From an uncultured Maribacter sp. (lineage in GTDB: Bacteria > Bacteroidota > Bacteroidia > Flavobacteriales > Flavobacteriaceae), in the NCBI RefSeq assembly GCF_947495965.1, contig NZ_CANMBB010000001.1, positions 585,728 to 649,727 of the forward strand: a stretch of 64,000 nt of DNA, in the 5' to 3' direction. Position numbers and translations under genes: made by a program. Under the pieces are notes generated by a model. The model ran no database searches and was not told the origin of the DNA. It saw nothing but the letters and a program-made list of their open reading frames with translations. Below are positions 24,972-34,772 of the stretch, in pieces; within the stretch, counting starts at the first letter, position 1, and each line of letters begins with the position of its first letter.

Positions 24972-25337
24972 TTAAATTTTAGGGTAGGAAGTTTGGGTTT
25001 TTGCATGTTTTACTTTTCCAGTATGTGCTGTAGAAAGTTTTTCAAAAAGAAGTACATGCACCACTTCTCCATTTTTTGTCATGGGATTATGCTCAACCCC
25101 TTTAGGAACCACAATAATCTCTCCTTCTTTTACCACTTCTGTACGGTCTCTAAACTGCATATATAAAGTACCTTTTATAACCTGAAACAACTCATCTTCA
25201 TTCTCGTGTGCATGCCAAACAAACTCCCCTTTAAGTTTTGCTAATAAAACTTGCATATTATCTACAATAGCAATTTGGTGCGGATGCCAATTTTTGGTAA
25301 ACTCAGCATGCTTTGCTACAATGTTTATTGATTTCAT
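24972..25337 (-). CDS. cupin-domain protein
   Basis: A 121-residue single cupin. Metal ligands are seen in WHAHENEDELFQVIKGTLYM and in VPKGVEHNPM. No signal peptide. Small cupins of this kind bind a metal and a small ligand and may be isomerases, dioxygenases or sensors; nothing decides which. It lies between mgtE and the hydroxyacid dehydrogenase in a leftward operon. Confidence 0.85.
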   Translation of the reverse strand: MKSINIVAKHAEFTKNWHPHQIAIVDNMQVLLAKLKGEFVWHAHENEDELFQVIKGTLYMQFRDRTEVVKEGEIIVVPKGVEHNPMTKNGEVVHVLLFEKLSTAHTGKVKHAKTQTSYPKI

Positions 25338-25373
25338 AAAAATAAATTATACAGTAAGGTATTGTAAAAAGGA

Positions 25374-26732
25374 TTAAATTCCTAATACCATTTTGGCAAT
25401 CCAGAAGTAAATTAGGATTCCAAAAATATCATTACTAGTTGTAATAAAAGGTCCTGTTGCTATTGCAGGATCTATTCCTTGTTTATTTAAAAACAATGGC
25501 ACAAAAGTTCCTATAAGTCCTGCTACAATAATAACCACAACTAAGGATGCCGATATAGCAAATGCTGTATTTAATTCGCCTTTAGTTACCCAAACAAAAA
25601 GAAATAGAAAAAGTGCTAATATAAAACCATTTAAAGCCGCTAAAAGCATCTCTTTTATAAGTCTACTATTTATACTTCCTTTCACATCGTCATTTGCTAA
25701 ACCTTGTACTATAATTGCACTAGATTGTACACCAACATTCCCTGCCATAGCAGCTATTAATGGTGTAAAAAAGAATAATACTGCGTATTTGTTAAAAGCT
25801 TCCTGAAAACCTTCCATAATTAAAAAAGCACCAATACCACCTACAAGTCCTAAAAAAAGCCAAGGCAAACGTGCTCTTGTAAGTTCTAAAATACTATCAT
25901 TTGCCTCTACATCTTGCGTAATACCTGCTGCTAATTGGTAATCTTTATCGGCTTCTTCTTTTAAAACGTCTACAATATCATCAATAGTAATTCTTCCTAA
26001 TAAAGTTTTATTTTCATCTACAACAGGAATGGCTTCTAAATCATATTTAGACATTACTTTTGCAACATCTTCTACATTATCTTCTACATTTACATAATCT
26101 ACATTAGATATGTATATATCGGCAATTTTTTGTTCGTTTTTAGCTACGATAAGGTCTTTTAAAGACAATCTACCCACTAACATTTCTTGCTTATTTACCA
26201 CATAAACAGAATGCACACGTGTTACTTCTTCTGCTTGGCCTCTTATACGACGTAAACACCCTGCAACTGTCCAAGTATCATAAACTTTTACTAACTCTTT
26301 TGCCATTAACCCCCCTGCGGTATCTTCTGCATATTTAAGAAGCTCTTTGATCTCTTCTTTATGCTCCTCATCTTCTATATTAGAGATTACTTCTTGCTGA
26401 CGTTCTTCGGATAATTCTGCAATAATATCTACAGCATCATCTGTATCTAACTCTTCTAATTCTTCTGCAATTTCTTTTGAAGATAAATTACCTAAAATGG
26501 CTTCTCTTAAGTCATCATCAACCTCTGTTAAAACATCTGAAGTTTTATCGCTTTCTAATAACTTTATTAAATAAGTAGCCTCTTCTGCGGCTAGCTCATT
26601 TATTATTTCAGCAACATCGGCATAATGCACCTCATCCAAAAGAGCCACTAATTGCACATCCTCTTGGCTGCCAATTAACTGTTCTATTTCCTCTACAAGT
26701 TCTTTTGTAAGTTTAAACGGTGTCATTTTCAA
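25374..26732 (-). CDS. mgtE: magnesium transporter MgtE
   Basis: A 452-residue protein with the three MgtE parts: an acidic N domain (residues 1-130), two CBS domains (about 130-260, including [14 protein letters not shown] and [14 protein letters not shown]), and a five-helix channel from about 285 ([48 protein letters not shown]). It imports Mg2+ with gating by the cytoplasmic domains. Its ATG lies 20 bases inside the rsmA gene, so the two are translationally coupled. Confidence 0.96.
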   Translation of the reverse strand: MKMTPFKLTKELVEEIEQLIGSQEDVQLVALLDEVHYADVAEIINELAAEEATYLIKLLESDKTSDVLTEVDDDLREAILGNLSSKEIAEELEELDTDDAVDIIAELSEERQQEVISNIEDEEHKEEIKELLKYAEDTAGGLMAKELVKVYDTWTVAGCLRRIRGQAEEVTRVHSVYVVNKQEMLVGRLSLKDLIVAKNEQKIADIYISNVDYVNVEDNVEDVAKVMSKYDLEAIPVVDENKTLLGRITIDDIVDVLKEEADKDYQLAAGITQDVEANDSILELTRARLPWLFLGLVGGIGAFLIMEGFQEAFNKYAVLFFFTPLIAAMAGNVGVQSSAIIVQGLANDDVKGSINSRLIKEMLLAALNGFILALFLFLFVWVTKGELNTAFAISASLVVVIIVAGLIGTFVPLFLNKQGIDPAIATGPFITTSNDIFGILIYFWIAKMVLGI

Positions 26733-27585
26733 TCTTCTTAGTCAGGGCAATAAAATCTGCCACTGTTAATTGCTCTGGTCGCTTGCCAAAGATAACATCT
26801 TCTTTTAGATTATCGGAAAGCCCAAATGGTTTTAAACTATTTCTTAACGTTTTCCTACGTAACCCAAAAGCAGCTTTTACCACTTTAAAAAGCATAGGAA
26901 CATTACAATCTAATTTTAAGTTCTCTTTACGTGTTAAACGTAAAACTCCAGATTGTACTTTTGGCGGCGGATTAAATACATTTGGTTCTACCGTAAATAA
27001 ATATTCTGCAGTATAAAAAGCTTGTGTTAATACGGATAATATACCATAGGTTTTATTCCCCTCTTTAGCACATATACGCTCTGCCACTTCTTTCTGAAAC
27101 ATTCCTGAAAACTCTGGCACTTGCTCCCGCATTTCTAACATCTTAAAAACAATTTGCGTAGAAATGTTGTAAGGAAAGTTTCCTGTTATTGCAAATTGTT
27201 CTTTTCCAAAGAGTTCTTCTATATTGTATTTTAAAAAATCGGCTTCAATTACTTTAAACGTTCCTTTTCTTTGTTGTAATTCTGGATGTTCTAATGGAAA
27301 ATTAGTTTTTAAATACGCTATAGACTCTGTATCTAAATCTAAGGCCACCAAATCCATTTCTTGTTTTAGTAAGTGTTTGGTTAAAACTCCTGTACCAGGC
27401 CCTATTTCTATAACATTTTTATACCCTTGTAAAGACAACGTATTGCCTATATCATATGCAACACCTTCATCTGTTAAAAAATGTTGTCCTAAATGCTTTT
27501 TAGCTTTTACTGGGCTTTCTTCTTGCCAGTTTTTTTTAAACTTAGGCTTGCCTCCAACATACTTTCCTTTTCCCTTTTTTGCCAT
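26713..27585 (-). CDS. rsmA: 16S rRNA dimethyladenosine transferase
   Basis: A 290-residue KsgA/RsmA. After a basic leader, [18 protein letters not shown] begins the domain; the SAM site is [16 protein letters not shown], and the target-adenine motif is [26 protein letters not shown] and the basic C-terminal helices follow. It dimethylates A1518 and A1519 of 16S rRNA. It begins three bases after the DUF4286 stop and overlaps mgtE by 20 bases. Confidence 0.97.
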   Translation of the reverse strand: MAKKGKGKYVGGKPKFKKNWQEESPVKAKKHLGQHFLTDEGVAYDIGNTLSLQGYKNVIEIGPGTGVLTKHLLKQEMDLVALDLDTESIAYLKTNFPLEHPELQQRKGTFKVIEADFLKYNIEELFGKEQFAITGNFPYNISTQIVFKMLEMREQVPEFSGMFQKEVAERICAKEGNKTYGILSVLTQAFYTAEYLFTVEPNVFNPPPKVQSGVLRLTRKENLKLDCNVPMLFKVVKAAFGLRRKTLRNSLKPFGLSDNLKEDVIFGKRPEQLTVADFIALTKKIENDTV

Positions 27586-27588
27586 AGT

Positions 27589-27900
27589 TTAATGTTCGCT
27601 TACTATTTCTAACTCTGTTCTAAATGCTACAAATTTACCAGCAAAACGTTTACTACCATCTGATCGCATCTTTTCTGCATCTTCTTCATAATATTTTTGC
27701 AAAGTTGCTTTACTGTCTGTTGTGTATTGTACCGAATAGGTAATACCTCCCATTTCCTCTTCTACCAAAACCTTTGTCATTAATGCTTTACTAAACTTTC
27801 CTGTTGCAAGCATTTCTGGAATGTGTGTTTCTTTCATCCACACCAACCAATTACTAACAATGGTTTCTTCTACATTAATTGTAACGTTATATATATACAT
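27589..27900 (-). CDS. DUF4286 family protein
   Basis: A 103-residue cytoplasmic protein: YIYNVTINVEETIVSNWLVW, then a HIPEMLATGKF turn and SYSVQYTTD, as in the DUF4286 family, which has a ferredoxin-like fold. It sits between a TPR gene and rsmA, the usual flavobacterial place. Function unknown. Confidence 0.85.
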   Translation of the reverse strand: MYIYNVTINVEETIVSNWLVWMKETHIPEMLATGKFSKALMTKVLVEEEMGGITYSVQYTTDSKATLQKYYEEDAEKMRSDGSKRFAGKFVAFRTELEIVSEH

Positions 27901-27906
27901 ATTTTT

Positions 27907-29724
27907 TTAATTTATAGCGTCTCCACGCAATCTTCTAAAATGTTTTCTTGCAGTAGGAGCGTAATAACTATCTTGATAGTTATAAATTATTTTTTCGAAC
28001 TGTTCTTTTGCTTTCTGCGGCTTATTTAATTTATTCTCATATAACATACCCAATGCATAATACGCATCATCTGCTAAGATTCCTTGCGCATAAAATTCTA
28101 TTATCTTCTGATAATTAAACTCTGCTTGTTCATATTGTTTTAATTGTTCTAAAAATTGCCCTTGTTTAAGCAAGGCCTCATCTTCTATTTTTTCTCCTTT
28201 ATGATTTTCTAAAATATCATTTAAAATTGTAACCGCTTCTTTTGTTTTGTTTTGATATGCTAACAAATCTGCCCTTGCATATTTTTTTAACGCTATTTGC
28301 GTAGAATCTTCCAAAACATTATCTGAAATTAATAAGCTAAGTTGCATTGCATCATTTGCAATAAGTTGTGAAGCCGAACTTCGCAAAACTTTTAATTGGG
28401 TTAAAGCCCAATCAAAATCTCCTTTATAAAAACTTGTTTGTGCAACTTTGAATCTGGCATTTTGGCCAATAACATCGTTCTTAAATTTTCTCTGAATTTG
28501 AGAAAAATAAATAAGCGCTTCATTAAACTTTTTGTTATAAACTAAGATTTCTCCAAGTGCAAATTTTACGTAAGCAACAGCCTCTCGGTTTAAAGGTATT
28601 TCTAAATAATCTTTTAATATTTTTATTGCAGGGTCAGGAGTATTTTTTTTAAAAGTTAAAAACTTTGCATATGCTATTTGCAATCTAAGTGTTGTATTCT
28701 TAATGCCATGAATTTGCAATAGCTCTTTATACTTTTTTTCTATAGTATCTAAAGTACTAGCATCTTCTTGCTGTAATTGAATGTTTATTAATTGCAACTC
28801 AGAGTCTAACCTTGTTGTAGTATCTTCAGTTTCGTCTAAAATAAAATAATAAATTTCTCTTGCTACGTCTAATTCTCCAACATTATATGCAATATCCGAC
28901 AGATCTATTAATCTATTTGTATTTGTACCCTCTGTTCTTTTAAAAATAGCTTTTTCTTGTCTAAAAGCACTTTCATATTGTTTTTGTTTTACAAACAACC
29001 AACTTAACAAATCGTTCCAAAGAATATCTGGATTTCTTTGCGCATTTTTTAAAAGCACTTTTTTTAAAATTAAATTATTGGCATTAGTAGGTTCTTCTGT
29101 TATAAAAGCATCTATATTACGCAAAACATTAGACTTAGAAGTTTTTCCTTCTAAGAGCAGTGTTAAATAGGCAACATACATTTTCTCTATATTACCTTGC
29201 TCCCCATAAATTCTTGCAAGTTGGTAATTATAATTTAAAGAAGGATTTAGTGTCATTGCCTTCTCATAAGCTATAATTGCTTTTGTAAGTAAGGAATATT
29301 TTAGAAACTTAGCTCCTATTCTAGAACCGTAATTAGGATTTTTACTTAAGAATTTTATTGCTTTATTATACTGGGCTTCTGCTTTCTCGTTTTTATTTTG
29401 AAGGGAATAGGTATATCCCAAATCTATTATAAAATTTGGAGCTCCGTTATTCTCTTTTATTTTTTTCTCTAAAAAAGCTTCTGCATCTTCATACCTTTCT
29501 AATTGCTGATAACATGCAACTAAACCCTCTATATAATCTAATCTTCTTGGGTTAGAGTTCGAAAGTTTTTCATAGAAAACAACTGCCTTATTAAACTCCC
29601 CATCATTAAAATATTGCAATGCCAAAAAATCTTCTTGGCCAGATGTCCAGAAAAAACAGCAAGTAAATAAAAATGTAATAAATACGCGCAAGCTAGGATT
29701 TTTATCAAAGATAGATAATATCAA
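27907..29724 (-). CDS. exported tetratricopeptide-repeat protein
   Basis: A 605-residue protein with a signal peptide (FITFLFTCCFFWTSGQ) and many TPR units along its length, for example YFNDGEFNKAVVFYEKLS, YTYSLQNKNEKAEAQYNKAI, and YYALGMLYENKLNKPQKAKE near the C-terminus. It is likely a periplasmic scaffold for an envelope complex; the C-terminal repeats resemble those of outer-membrane assembly TPR proteins. It heads the DUF4286-rsmA-mgtE run with a six-base gap. Partner unknown. Confidence 0.88.
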   Translation of the reverse strand: MILSIFDKNPSLRVFITFLFTCCFFWTSGQEDFLALQYFNDGEFNKAVVFYEKLSNSNPRRLDYIEGLVACYQQLERYEDAEAFLEKKIKENNGAPNFIIDLGYTYSLQNKNEKAEAQYNKAIKFLSKNPNYGSRIGAKFLKYSLLTKAIIAYEKAMTLNPSLNYNYQLARIYGEQGNIEKMYVAYLTLLLEGKTSKSNVLRNIDAFITEEPTNANNLILKKVLLKNAQRNPDILWNDLLSWLFVKQKQYESAFRQEKAIFKRTEGTNTNRLIDLSDIAYNVGELDVAREIYYFILDETEDTTTRLDSELQLINIQLQQEDASTLDTIEKKYKELLQIHGIKNTTLRLQIAYAKFLTFKKNTPDPAIKILKDYLEIPLNREAVAYVKFALGEILVYNKKFNEALIYFSQIQRKFKNDVIGQNARFKVAQTSFYKGDFDWALTQLKVLRSSASQLIANDAMQLSLLISDNVLEDSTQIALKKYARADLLAYQNKTKEAVTILNDILENHKGEKIEDEALLKQGQFLEQLKQYEQAEFNYQKIIEFYAQGILADDAYYALGMLYENKLNKPQKAKEQFEKIIYNYQDSYYAPTARKHFRRLRGDAIN

Positions 29725-29759
29725 AAGATCTTAGATGCTATTTAACTGTAGCTTATATT

Positions 29760-30500
29760 TTAAAGTTCATTTTTAAGCTTTGAGGTAGCCACAGGGAGTA
29801 TTCTTTCTACAAATTTTGAATAAGCTAACTCAGAAGGATGCAAACCGTCTGAAGCAACTAGATCTTTATTCTTTAGCCCCTCTCTTGTTATGTCTGTTAT
29901 ATTTATAAATGAAATATTATTCTTAATACAATAATTTTCTGCAAAAGCATTGTATTTATCTATGGCATTAGATATTTTAATATCTCCTCCTCCAAAAGGG
30001 GTAAAGGCATAATCTGGAATAGACACAACAATAACTTTACTGCTATCAGATTTAGCCTTTTTAATTGCAGTAGCAACAAGGGTGGGAAACTCTAGCTCAT
30101 ATAAAGAAAAGGGTTTATTTTGATATTGATTATTTACACCAATTAAAAGGGTTACTAAATTATAGCTATTGTCTATATTTTCTGAACCTATGGCGCTAAT
30201 TAGATTTGTAGTTATCCAACCTGTTCTAGCAATTACTTTTAAATCTATGGAAGTGTCCGATTCAATATTGCTTAACAATCTTTCTTTTAGTTGCTCTGGA
30301 AATTTACAAGATGTGCACACACTTTCCCCTATAGTATAACTATCTCCTAAAGAAAGAATGGAAATAGTTCTACTTTTAAGGGTATCAACTTTTTCTTCTT
30401 CTTTTTCCTCTTTAGCAACCACACCAATTTCTTCATCATTATTTGAACACCCAAATGACAGAAACACACTTAAGCTAAAAAACAGCAGAAAAGATTTCAT
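29760..30500 (-). CDS. SGNH/GDSL hydrolase lipoprotein
   Basis: A 246-residue lipoprotein with lipobox LSFGC (Cys18) and an acidic linker (KEEKEEEK). The SGNH blocks are ILSLGDSYTIGES (Ser), G in ARTGW, LLIGVNNQYQ (Asn), and SDGLHPSELAY (Asp and His). It probably removes ester groups from a sugar, lipid or peptidoglycan substrate outside the cytoplasm. It begins the accessory block that separates the TPR gene from serS; all genes in the block run leftward. Confidence 0.88.
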   Translation of the reverse strand: MKSFLLFFSLSVFLSFGCSNNDEEIGVVAKEEKEEEKVDTLKSRTISILSLGDSYTIGESVCTSCKFPEQLKERLLSNIESDTSIDLKVIARTGWITTNLISAIGSENIDNSYNLVTLLIGVNNQYQNKPFSLYELEFPTLVATAIKKAKSDSSKVIVVSIPDYAFTPFGGGDIKISNAIDKYNAFAENYCIKNNISFINITDITREGLKNKDLVASDGLHPSELAYSKFVERILPVATSKLKNEL

Positions 30501-30560
30501 TTTTATTTTAAAGATACGCTTTTAGCTACAAAACACTATTTAATTATAAAAGCGCTCTAT

Positions 30561-31280
30561 TTAAGGATTTGTAGACCATAAAGCAGCACTTTTAAGCATT
30601 GCTCTTCTTGGAAGTTTTAGACCCGCTACTATTAGTTCGGCAAAATCTTCTGGCTGTAGCACATTCTCTTCAGAACCTTCGGATGCAATACCTAATTCTA
30701 TAGTCATATCCGTTTCAATAGTACTCGGTGTTAAAGTAATAACTCTAATGTTATTTTTTCTAACTTCTTTCATTAAAGATTCGGACATACCAATAACCGC
30801 AAATTTAGATGCTGAATATGCAGATACATTAGGATTACCGTTTAACCCCGCTGTTGACGCAACATTAAAAATATCTCCTTCATTTTTTTCTAGTAAATAA
30901 GGCAGCACTTCTTTAGTTACATAATACATCCCCATTACATTGGTCTGTATTGTTTGCGTCCATTGTTCTACTGGCATTTCTACAAATGAACCAATAGCAG
31001 CAATTCCTGCATTGTTAACTAAAATATCTACACCACCTAAGGTGTCTATAATTGTTTTAATACTGCTTTTTACAGCTTTATAATCTCCAACATCAAAAAC
31101 CGAATAAATAGCGGTTACTCCTAAAGATTTTATTTCTGCAACGGTTTCTTTTAAAACAGTTTCGTTTCTACCTGTTATTGCTACATTAATACCCTCTTTA
31201 GCAAACGCTAAGGCAGTTGCTTTTCCTAGTCCTCTGCCACCACCAGTAATAATTGCTTTTTTATTTTTTAGATTGCTCAT
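30561..31280 (-). CDS. short-chain dehydrogenase/reductase (FabG-like)
   Basis: A 239-residue SDR. The cofactor loop is ITGGGRGLGKATALAFA, the structural motif NNAG, and the catalytic set Ser (NVASTAGLNG), Tyr and Lys in YSASKFAV. It most resembles 3-oxoacyl-ACP reductase or related clan members, but a single copy away from fatty-acid genes suggests another carbonyl substrate. It follows the porin gene by 40 bases on the same strand. Confidence 0.87.
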   Translation of the reverse strand: MSNLKNKKAIITGGGRGLGKATALAFAKEGINVAITGRNETVLKETVAEIKSLGVTAIYSVFDVGDYKAVKSSIKTIIDTLGGVDILVNNAGIAAIGSFVEMPVEQWTQTIQTNVMGMYYVTKEVLPYLLEKNEGDIFNVASTAGLNGNPNVSAYSASKFAVIGMSESLMKEVRKNNIRVITLTPSTIETDMTIELGIASEGSEENVLQPEDFAELIVAGLKLPRRAMLKSAALWSTNP

Positions 31281-31320
31281 TTTTTTGTGTTTTAAATTAC
31301 ATTATTATGCCTGAACCTTG

Positions 31321-32484
31321 TTAAAAATTAGCTTCCATCCAAACCCCTGGAATAATAGCATTATCAATTGTTCCCGAACCACCTGGTCTAATATCATATT
31401 GTACTGCAGGCTGTAGTACAAAATAGTCCGTTATTTGAAAACGATAGCCTAACTCTAATACTATCTCTGGAAACAAATTGCTGTTTTGTTCTGCAGCCCA
31501 CTCCTTACTAAAAGCCCCTACAGTAGCAAAAAACAATATTCTATCCTCTATCCTAGAATTTACAAAACCTTTCCAATTAAGGCCTAAACTACTTTGAAAA
31601 GGCAATTTAGCAACTTCCCCATGAGGAGAATATGACATGGTTAGAAAGGAATTTAATCCTTCTGTTAAATCTACATCAATATGCCCATAAAAACGTAAAA
31701 AATAGTCCGATGTATTGTTTGTATTAAAATTAGAGAAATTCCCAAAAACTTGATTTGCTCCCATATAAACTCTAGTCTTACTATTTCCAATTTTCCCAAA
31801 CCAATCATACTGAAAAAACACAGATAAGTCGTCTGAACTTCTAAAAGAAAAGTCTAAACCATGTTTTGTATCATCAAAGATATTTTGTCCAAATTGGTAT
31901 GCCCCCAATTGAAATTGATGTTTAGAATTTGGCTTGTATTTAAACCTAGTACCCCATGTAGCAAAAGGGAATGTACTTGCTAGACCATCTAGTAACAAAG
32001 CTCTTATGACTCCATTTACCGTATTATTAAGTGAATAAAAATAGAGATTAGAACCAAAAAAATCATCTACAGATGTAGTACGCCCTAGTTTTAAGGAGAA
32101 CTTCTTTCCAAAATCTTTTTCTATACTTAAATCATATAAAAATGTGTTTTGACCACCAACAAGATTCAATGGTTCAAAAACAGAACCCACTTCTTTTTCT
32201 AGCCCACTACCATGGCGGTTTATCATAGAGATTTTTGCGCGAGTACCTTTCCAACCTAACATTTCCTCAAAATTAAATTTAAGTCCTGTATAAAGTTGTC
32301 CAGCGTATCTACTACCATGCTCTAGCCCTCCCGAAACATTAGCCGCTGCAATAGAAGCATAAGATACAAAGGGGTCAATAGAATTGTTTAACCAATTTCC
32401 GCTCTGGATACTATCCTTTTCCTGTTCTTGCCCCACTAAAATATATGAGAAAAGAACAAAGAAGAGTAAAATTAATTTCTTCAT
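31321..32484 (-). CDS. OprB-type carbohydrate porin
   Basis: A 387-residue outer-membrane barrel from the ATG at 32484 (nine codons after the longest frame start), giving the signal peptide MKKLILLFFVLFSYILVGQ. Strands alternate with aromatic girdles, and blocks such as FSLKLGRTTSVDDFFGSNLY and a C-terminal YDIRPGG-type strand fit the OprB carbohydrate-selective porins. It should let small solutes across the outer membrane. It lies in the Crp-linked accessory block. A long hairpin stands upstream at 32577-32615. Confidence 0.8.
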   Translation of the reverse strand: MKKLILLFFVLFSYILVGQEQEKDSIQSGNWLNNSIDPFVSYASIAAANVSGGLEHGSRYAGQLYTGLKFNFEEMLGWKGTRAKISMINRHGSGLEKEVGSVFEPLNLVGGQNTFLYDLSIEKDFGKKFSLKLGRTTSVDDFFGSNLYFYSLNNTVNGVIRALLLDGLASTFPFATWGTRFKYKPNSKHQFQLGAYQFGQNIFDDTKHGLDFSFRSSDDLSVFFQYDWFGKIGNSKTRVYMGANQVFGNFSNFNTNNTSDYFLRFYGHIDVDLTEGLNSFLTMSYSPHGEVAKLPFQSSLGLNWKGFVNSRIEDRILFFATVGAFSKEWAAEQNSNLFPEIVLELGYRFQITDYFVLQPAVQYDIRPGGSGTIDNAIIPGVWMEANF

Positions 32485-32576
32485 TTTGTTTTTAATTAGG
32501 AGGTATTCCAAAGTTTTTAGAGATTAACTTATTAATCCCTAAAAAAATTAGCGGTATTATGCTGCTATTAGATACT

Positions 32577-32615
32577 GTAACCTAATAAATAATTATAGGT
32601 TATTTATTAGGCTAC
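32577..32615. repeat. 16-base inverted repeat between the propeller and porin genes
   Basis: GTAACCTAATAAATAA and its partner TTATTTATTAGGCTAC pair with one mismatch across a seven-base loop. No T-run follows on either strand, so it is not a classic terminator. It might stabilise or process the mRNA or bind a protein before the porin gene. Confidence 0.6.
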
Positions 32616-32645
32616 AGATTTAAAGTATAAATCGTTCTATTTATT

Positions 32646-34166
32646 TTACTCTCCTGTCCAATAATCCATCACCACAGCATCTGCAAAAAACTGCCCGTAT
32701 TTTTCTAAAAGATCAAGATGCGCCTTATGAAATAAGTAAACTTCTCTTGCGTGTTCATCATTAAATGTAATTACAAAAGTATGTGTAAGTCCTTTAGTAT
32801 GGCCTTCAGAGCTATCATTTAAACCCCATTCAAAACCAGCAACCGTTGGTATTTTATTTTTAAGATCCACAAAAGCATTAACCGCTTCGTTAACTTGTTC
32901 TTCTGTAGCATCTTCTTTGTATTTAAGATGTACTATATGTTTTAACACTTTACCTTCTCTATTAGTTTCTGGAGCAATCTTATAGCTTACTACTTTTCCA
33001 AAATCGAACCTATTAGACCCTGCCAGCAAAAAGTTATCCCCATCAATTTCATGAGATCGCAATCCATAATAAATAGAGAACCCTGTTTCTAAATAATTTA
33101 TAGGGCTTAAAATACCTTCTTCATTTAATTTTAAAAGCTGAATAGCCGCATCATCTCTAGTACCAACTGCTAAAACAGCTTCTTTTTCATCACTAGAAAC
33201 AACTTCAATTCTTGTTTGGCCTTGTAGTTTTGTGGTTTTGTCATCTTTTAAAACAAAGTGAGGAACTAAAGCTCCTTTTCTATTTATTTTAAAAACACTT
33301 ACCCCATCTCCATGATATTTAAAGTCTTTATTTTTAATAAAATTCGGAGCATAATCATAATATTTATGATGCCTATGTCCCACAACAACATAATAATTAT
33401 CTCCTAGTTTTGCTCCTGTTACAGGATACGCTCCTGTTAAATACCTATCGGTTGTATTATCACCAATATTATTAATATTTTTAAACTCACCATTTTCATA
33501 AACCCTAAAACTACTTACCCCATTATCTTGAAATCCGCCAGTATATAAAAAGGTTTTTCCTTTTATTTTATGTGTAAACATGCCTATAATACCATCTGTA
33601 TAGATTTTATTAGTATCCTTCATGGATTGTACATGGGTAAGCTTTCCGTCATCATGGATTTTGAAACATGTTAAACCTGGATCTTTTCTTTCTAAGCCAC
33701 CAACAAAAAGATAGGATGCTTTTTTCATGTGAACAACTTGCAACGTAATTACCGTTTGTAAATGAACAGTATCACTGTCTTTTACCATGAACACTTGCTT
33801 TAAAGACCCATTATCTTGAATTTTAAATACCTCAACAGCATCTCCGTGTTTATTACCTGCAAATAAGAAATCTGTACCATTAATATTATCTGCAACTAAA
33901 CCTCTTGCTGGCCCTTTTTCTTTATATAGTTTATGACTACTAACTGGTTTTAAAGCCCCCTCTTTGTCTAGGTTAAACACATCTATATCTCCTGCGCCAC
34001 CAGTATATACATAATGTTTTCCATTTTTTGCGTAACTAGTAACGCTTACAGTGTTTTTTGCTGTTAAATTCTTAAAATCTTTTCTGTAAAGCATTAAATC
34101 ATCTGAAACTTGAGCCAAACAAATTTGGGACACTATTAATGTTATAAATAGAATTATATTTTTCAT
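32646..34166 (-). CDS. exported beta-propeller protein with C-terminal Dabb domain
   Basis: A 506-residue protein with signal peptide (IILFITLIVSQICLAQ). Residues about 45-390 are a propeller-like series of blades, e.g. HYVYTGGAGDIDVFNLDKEG, FLFAGNKHGDAVEVFKIQ, and FLYTGGFQDNGVSSFRV. The last 100 residues are a stress-responsive alpha/beta barrel (Dabb) domain: HIVHLKYKEDATEEQVNEAV through DAVVMDYW. The fusion is uncommon to my knowledge. The next gene downstream in transcription order is the porin, and the one upstream encodes a GlcG/HbpS-like protein. Some Dabb proteins bind or degrade small hydrophobic compounds. Function unknown. Confidence 0.75.
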   Translation of the reverse strand: MKNIILFITLIVSQICLAQVSDDLMLYRKDFKNLTAKNTVSVTSYAKNGKHYVYTGGAGDIDVFNLDKEGALKPVSSHKLYKEKGPARGLVADNINGTDFLFAGNKHGDAVEVFKIQDNGSLKQVFMVKDSDTVHLQTVITLQVVHMKKASYLFVGGLERKDPGLTCFKIHDDGKLTHVQSMKDTNKIYTDGIIGMFTHKIKGKTFLYTGGFQDNGVSSFRVYENGEFKNINNIGDNTTDRYLTGAYPVTGAKLGDNYYVVVGHRHHKYYDYAPNFIKNKDFKYHGDGVSVFKINRKGALVPHFVLKDDKTTKLQGQTRIEVVSSDEKEAVLAVGTRDDAAIQLLKLNEEGILSPINYLETGFSIYYGLRSHEIDGDNFLLAGSNRFDFGKVVSYKIAPETNREGKVLKHIVHLKYKEDATEEQVNEAVNAFVDLKNKIPTVAGFEWGLNDSSEGHTKGLTHTFVITFNDEHAREVYLFHKAHLDLLEKYGQFFADAVVMDYWTGE

Positions 34167-34192
34167 GATTTTATTTTTTAAAATTTAATAGA

Positions 34193-34681
34193 TTACTCTA
34201 AAATAGATTTAGCTCCTACTGTAGCAATAGCTCTGTCTTGCTCTATAGTACCACCACTCACACCTATAGCTCCAATAATTTTACCGTCTTTATTTTTTAT
34301 TGGTAGTCCTCCTGGAAAAGACACCAATCCATTATTAGTTAATTCTATATTATAAATTATACCTCCTGGCTGGGTTAATTCTCCTAATTTTCCCGTATCC
34401 ATATTAAAATAACGTGCTGTTTTAGCCTTTTTAATAGCTACATCTATACTTCCTAAGTAAGATTCATCCATTCTAATAAATGCCTTTAAATTTGCCCCCG
34501 CATCTACTACAGCAATATTTACTAAAACATTAGAATCTTCAGCATTTTTCTTAGCCGCTAAAAGAGCGGTTAAGGCTTCTTCATGAGTAATGTCATTGGT
34601 TATCTGTGCATTAGCAGCAGAAACAACAAATAATAAGGCAAATGTAAAAACACCAATTTTTAAGTACTTAACTACGTTCAT
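34193..34681 (-). CDS. exported GlcG/HbpS-like protein
   Basis: A GlcG/HbpS (DUF336) domain of about 130 residues follows a signal peptide (VFTFALLFVVSAANAQ). Family blocks seen are EEALTALLAAKKNAEDSNV, VAVVDAG-like VVDAGANLKAFIRMD, and PGGLPIKNKDGKIIGAIGVSGG. Starts at 34681, 34690 and 34708 are all possible; I use the ATG at 34681 since it gives a normal signal peptide. HbpS of Streptomyces binds heme; GlcG is linked to glycolate use. It is the first gene after the Crp/Fnr regulator, with an inverted repeat in the gap. Confidence 0.82.
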   Translation of the reverse strand: MNVVKYLKIGVFTFALLFVVSAANAQITNDITHEEALTALLAAKKNAEDSNVLVNIAVVDAGANLKAFIRMDESYLGSIDVAIKKAKTARYFNMDTGKLGELTQPGGIIYNIELTNNGLVSFPGGLPIKNKDGKIIGAIGVSGGTIEQDRAIATVGAKSILE

Positions 34682-34733
34682 AATTATCATTTTATTTTTA
34701 TTCCACAAAAATTATAAACTAATCTGATAAAAA

Positions 34734-34751
34734 AGTTGAACAAGTTCAACT
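34734..34751. promoter_or_regulatory. 18-base inverted repeat before the GlcG-like gene
   Basis: AGTTGAAC-AA-GTTCAACT lies in the 64-base gap between the Crp/Fnr stop codon and the GlcG-like start. Its two perfect eight-base arms with a two-base centre are the right size for a Crp/Fnr dimer. It stands 53-70 bases before the ATG, in line with activator binding. No second perfect copy was seen in the block. Confidence 0.6.
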
Positions 34752-34772
34752 CCATAAAAATTTAGTTAAAAT

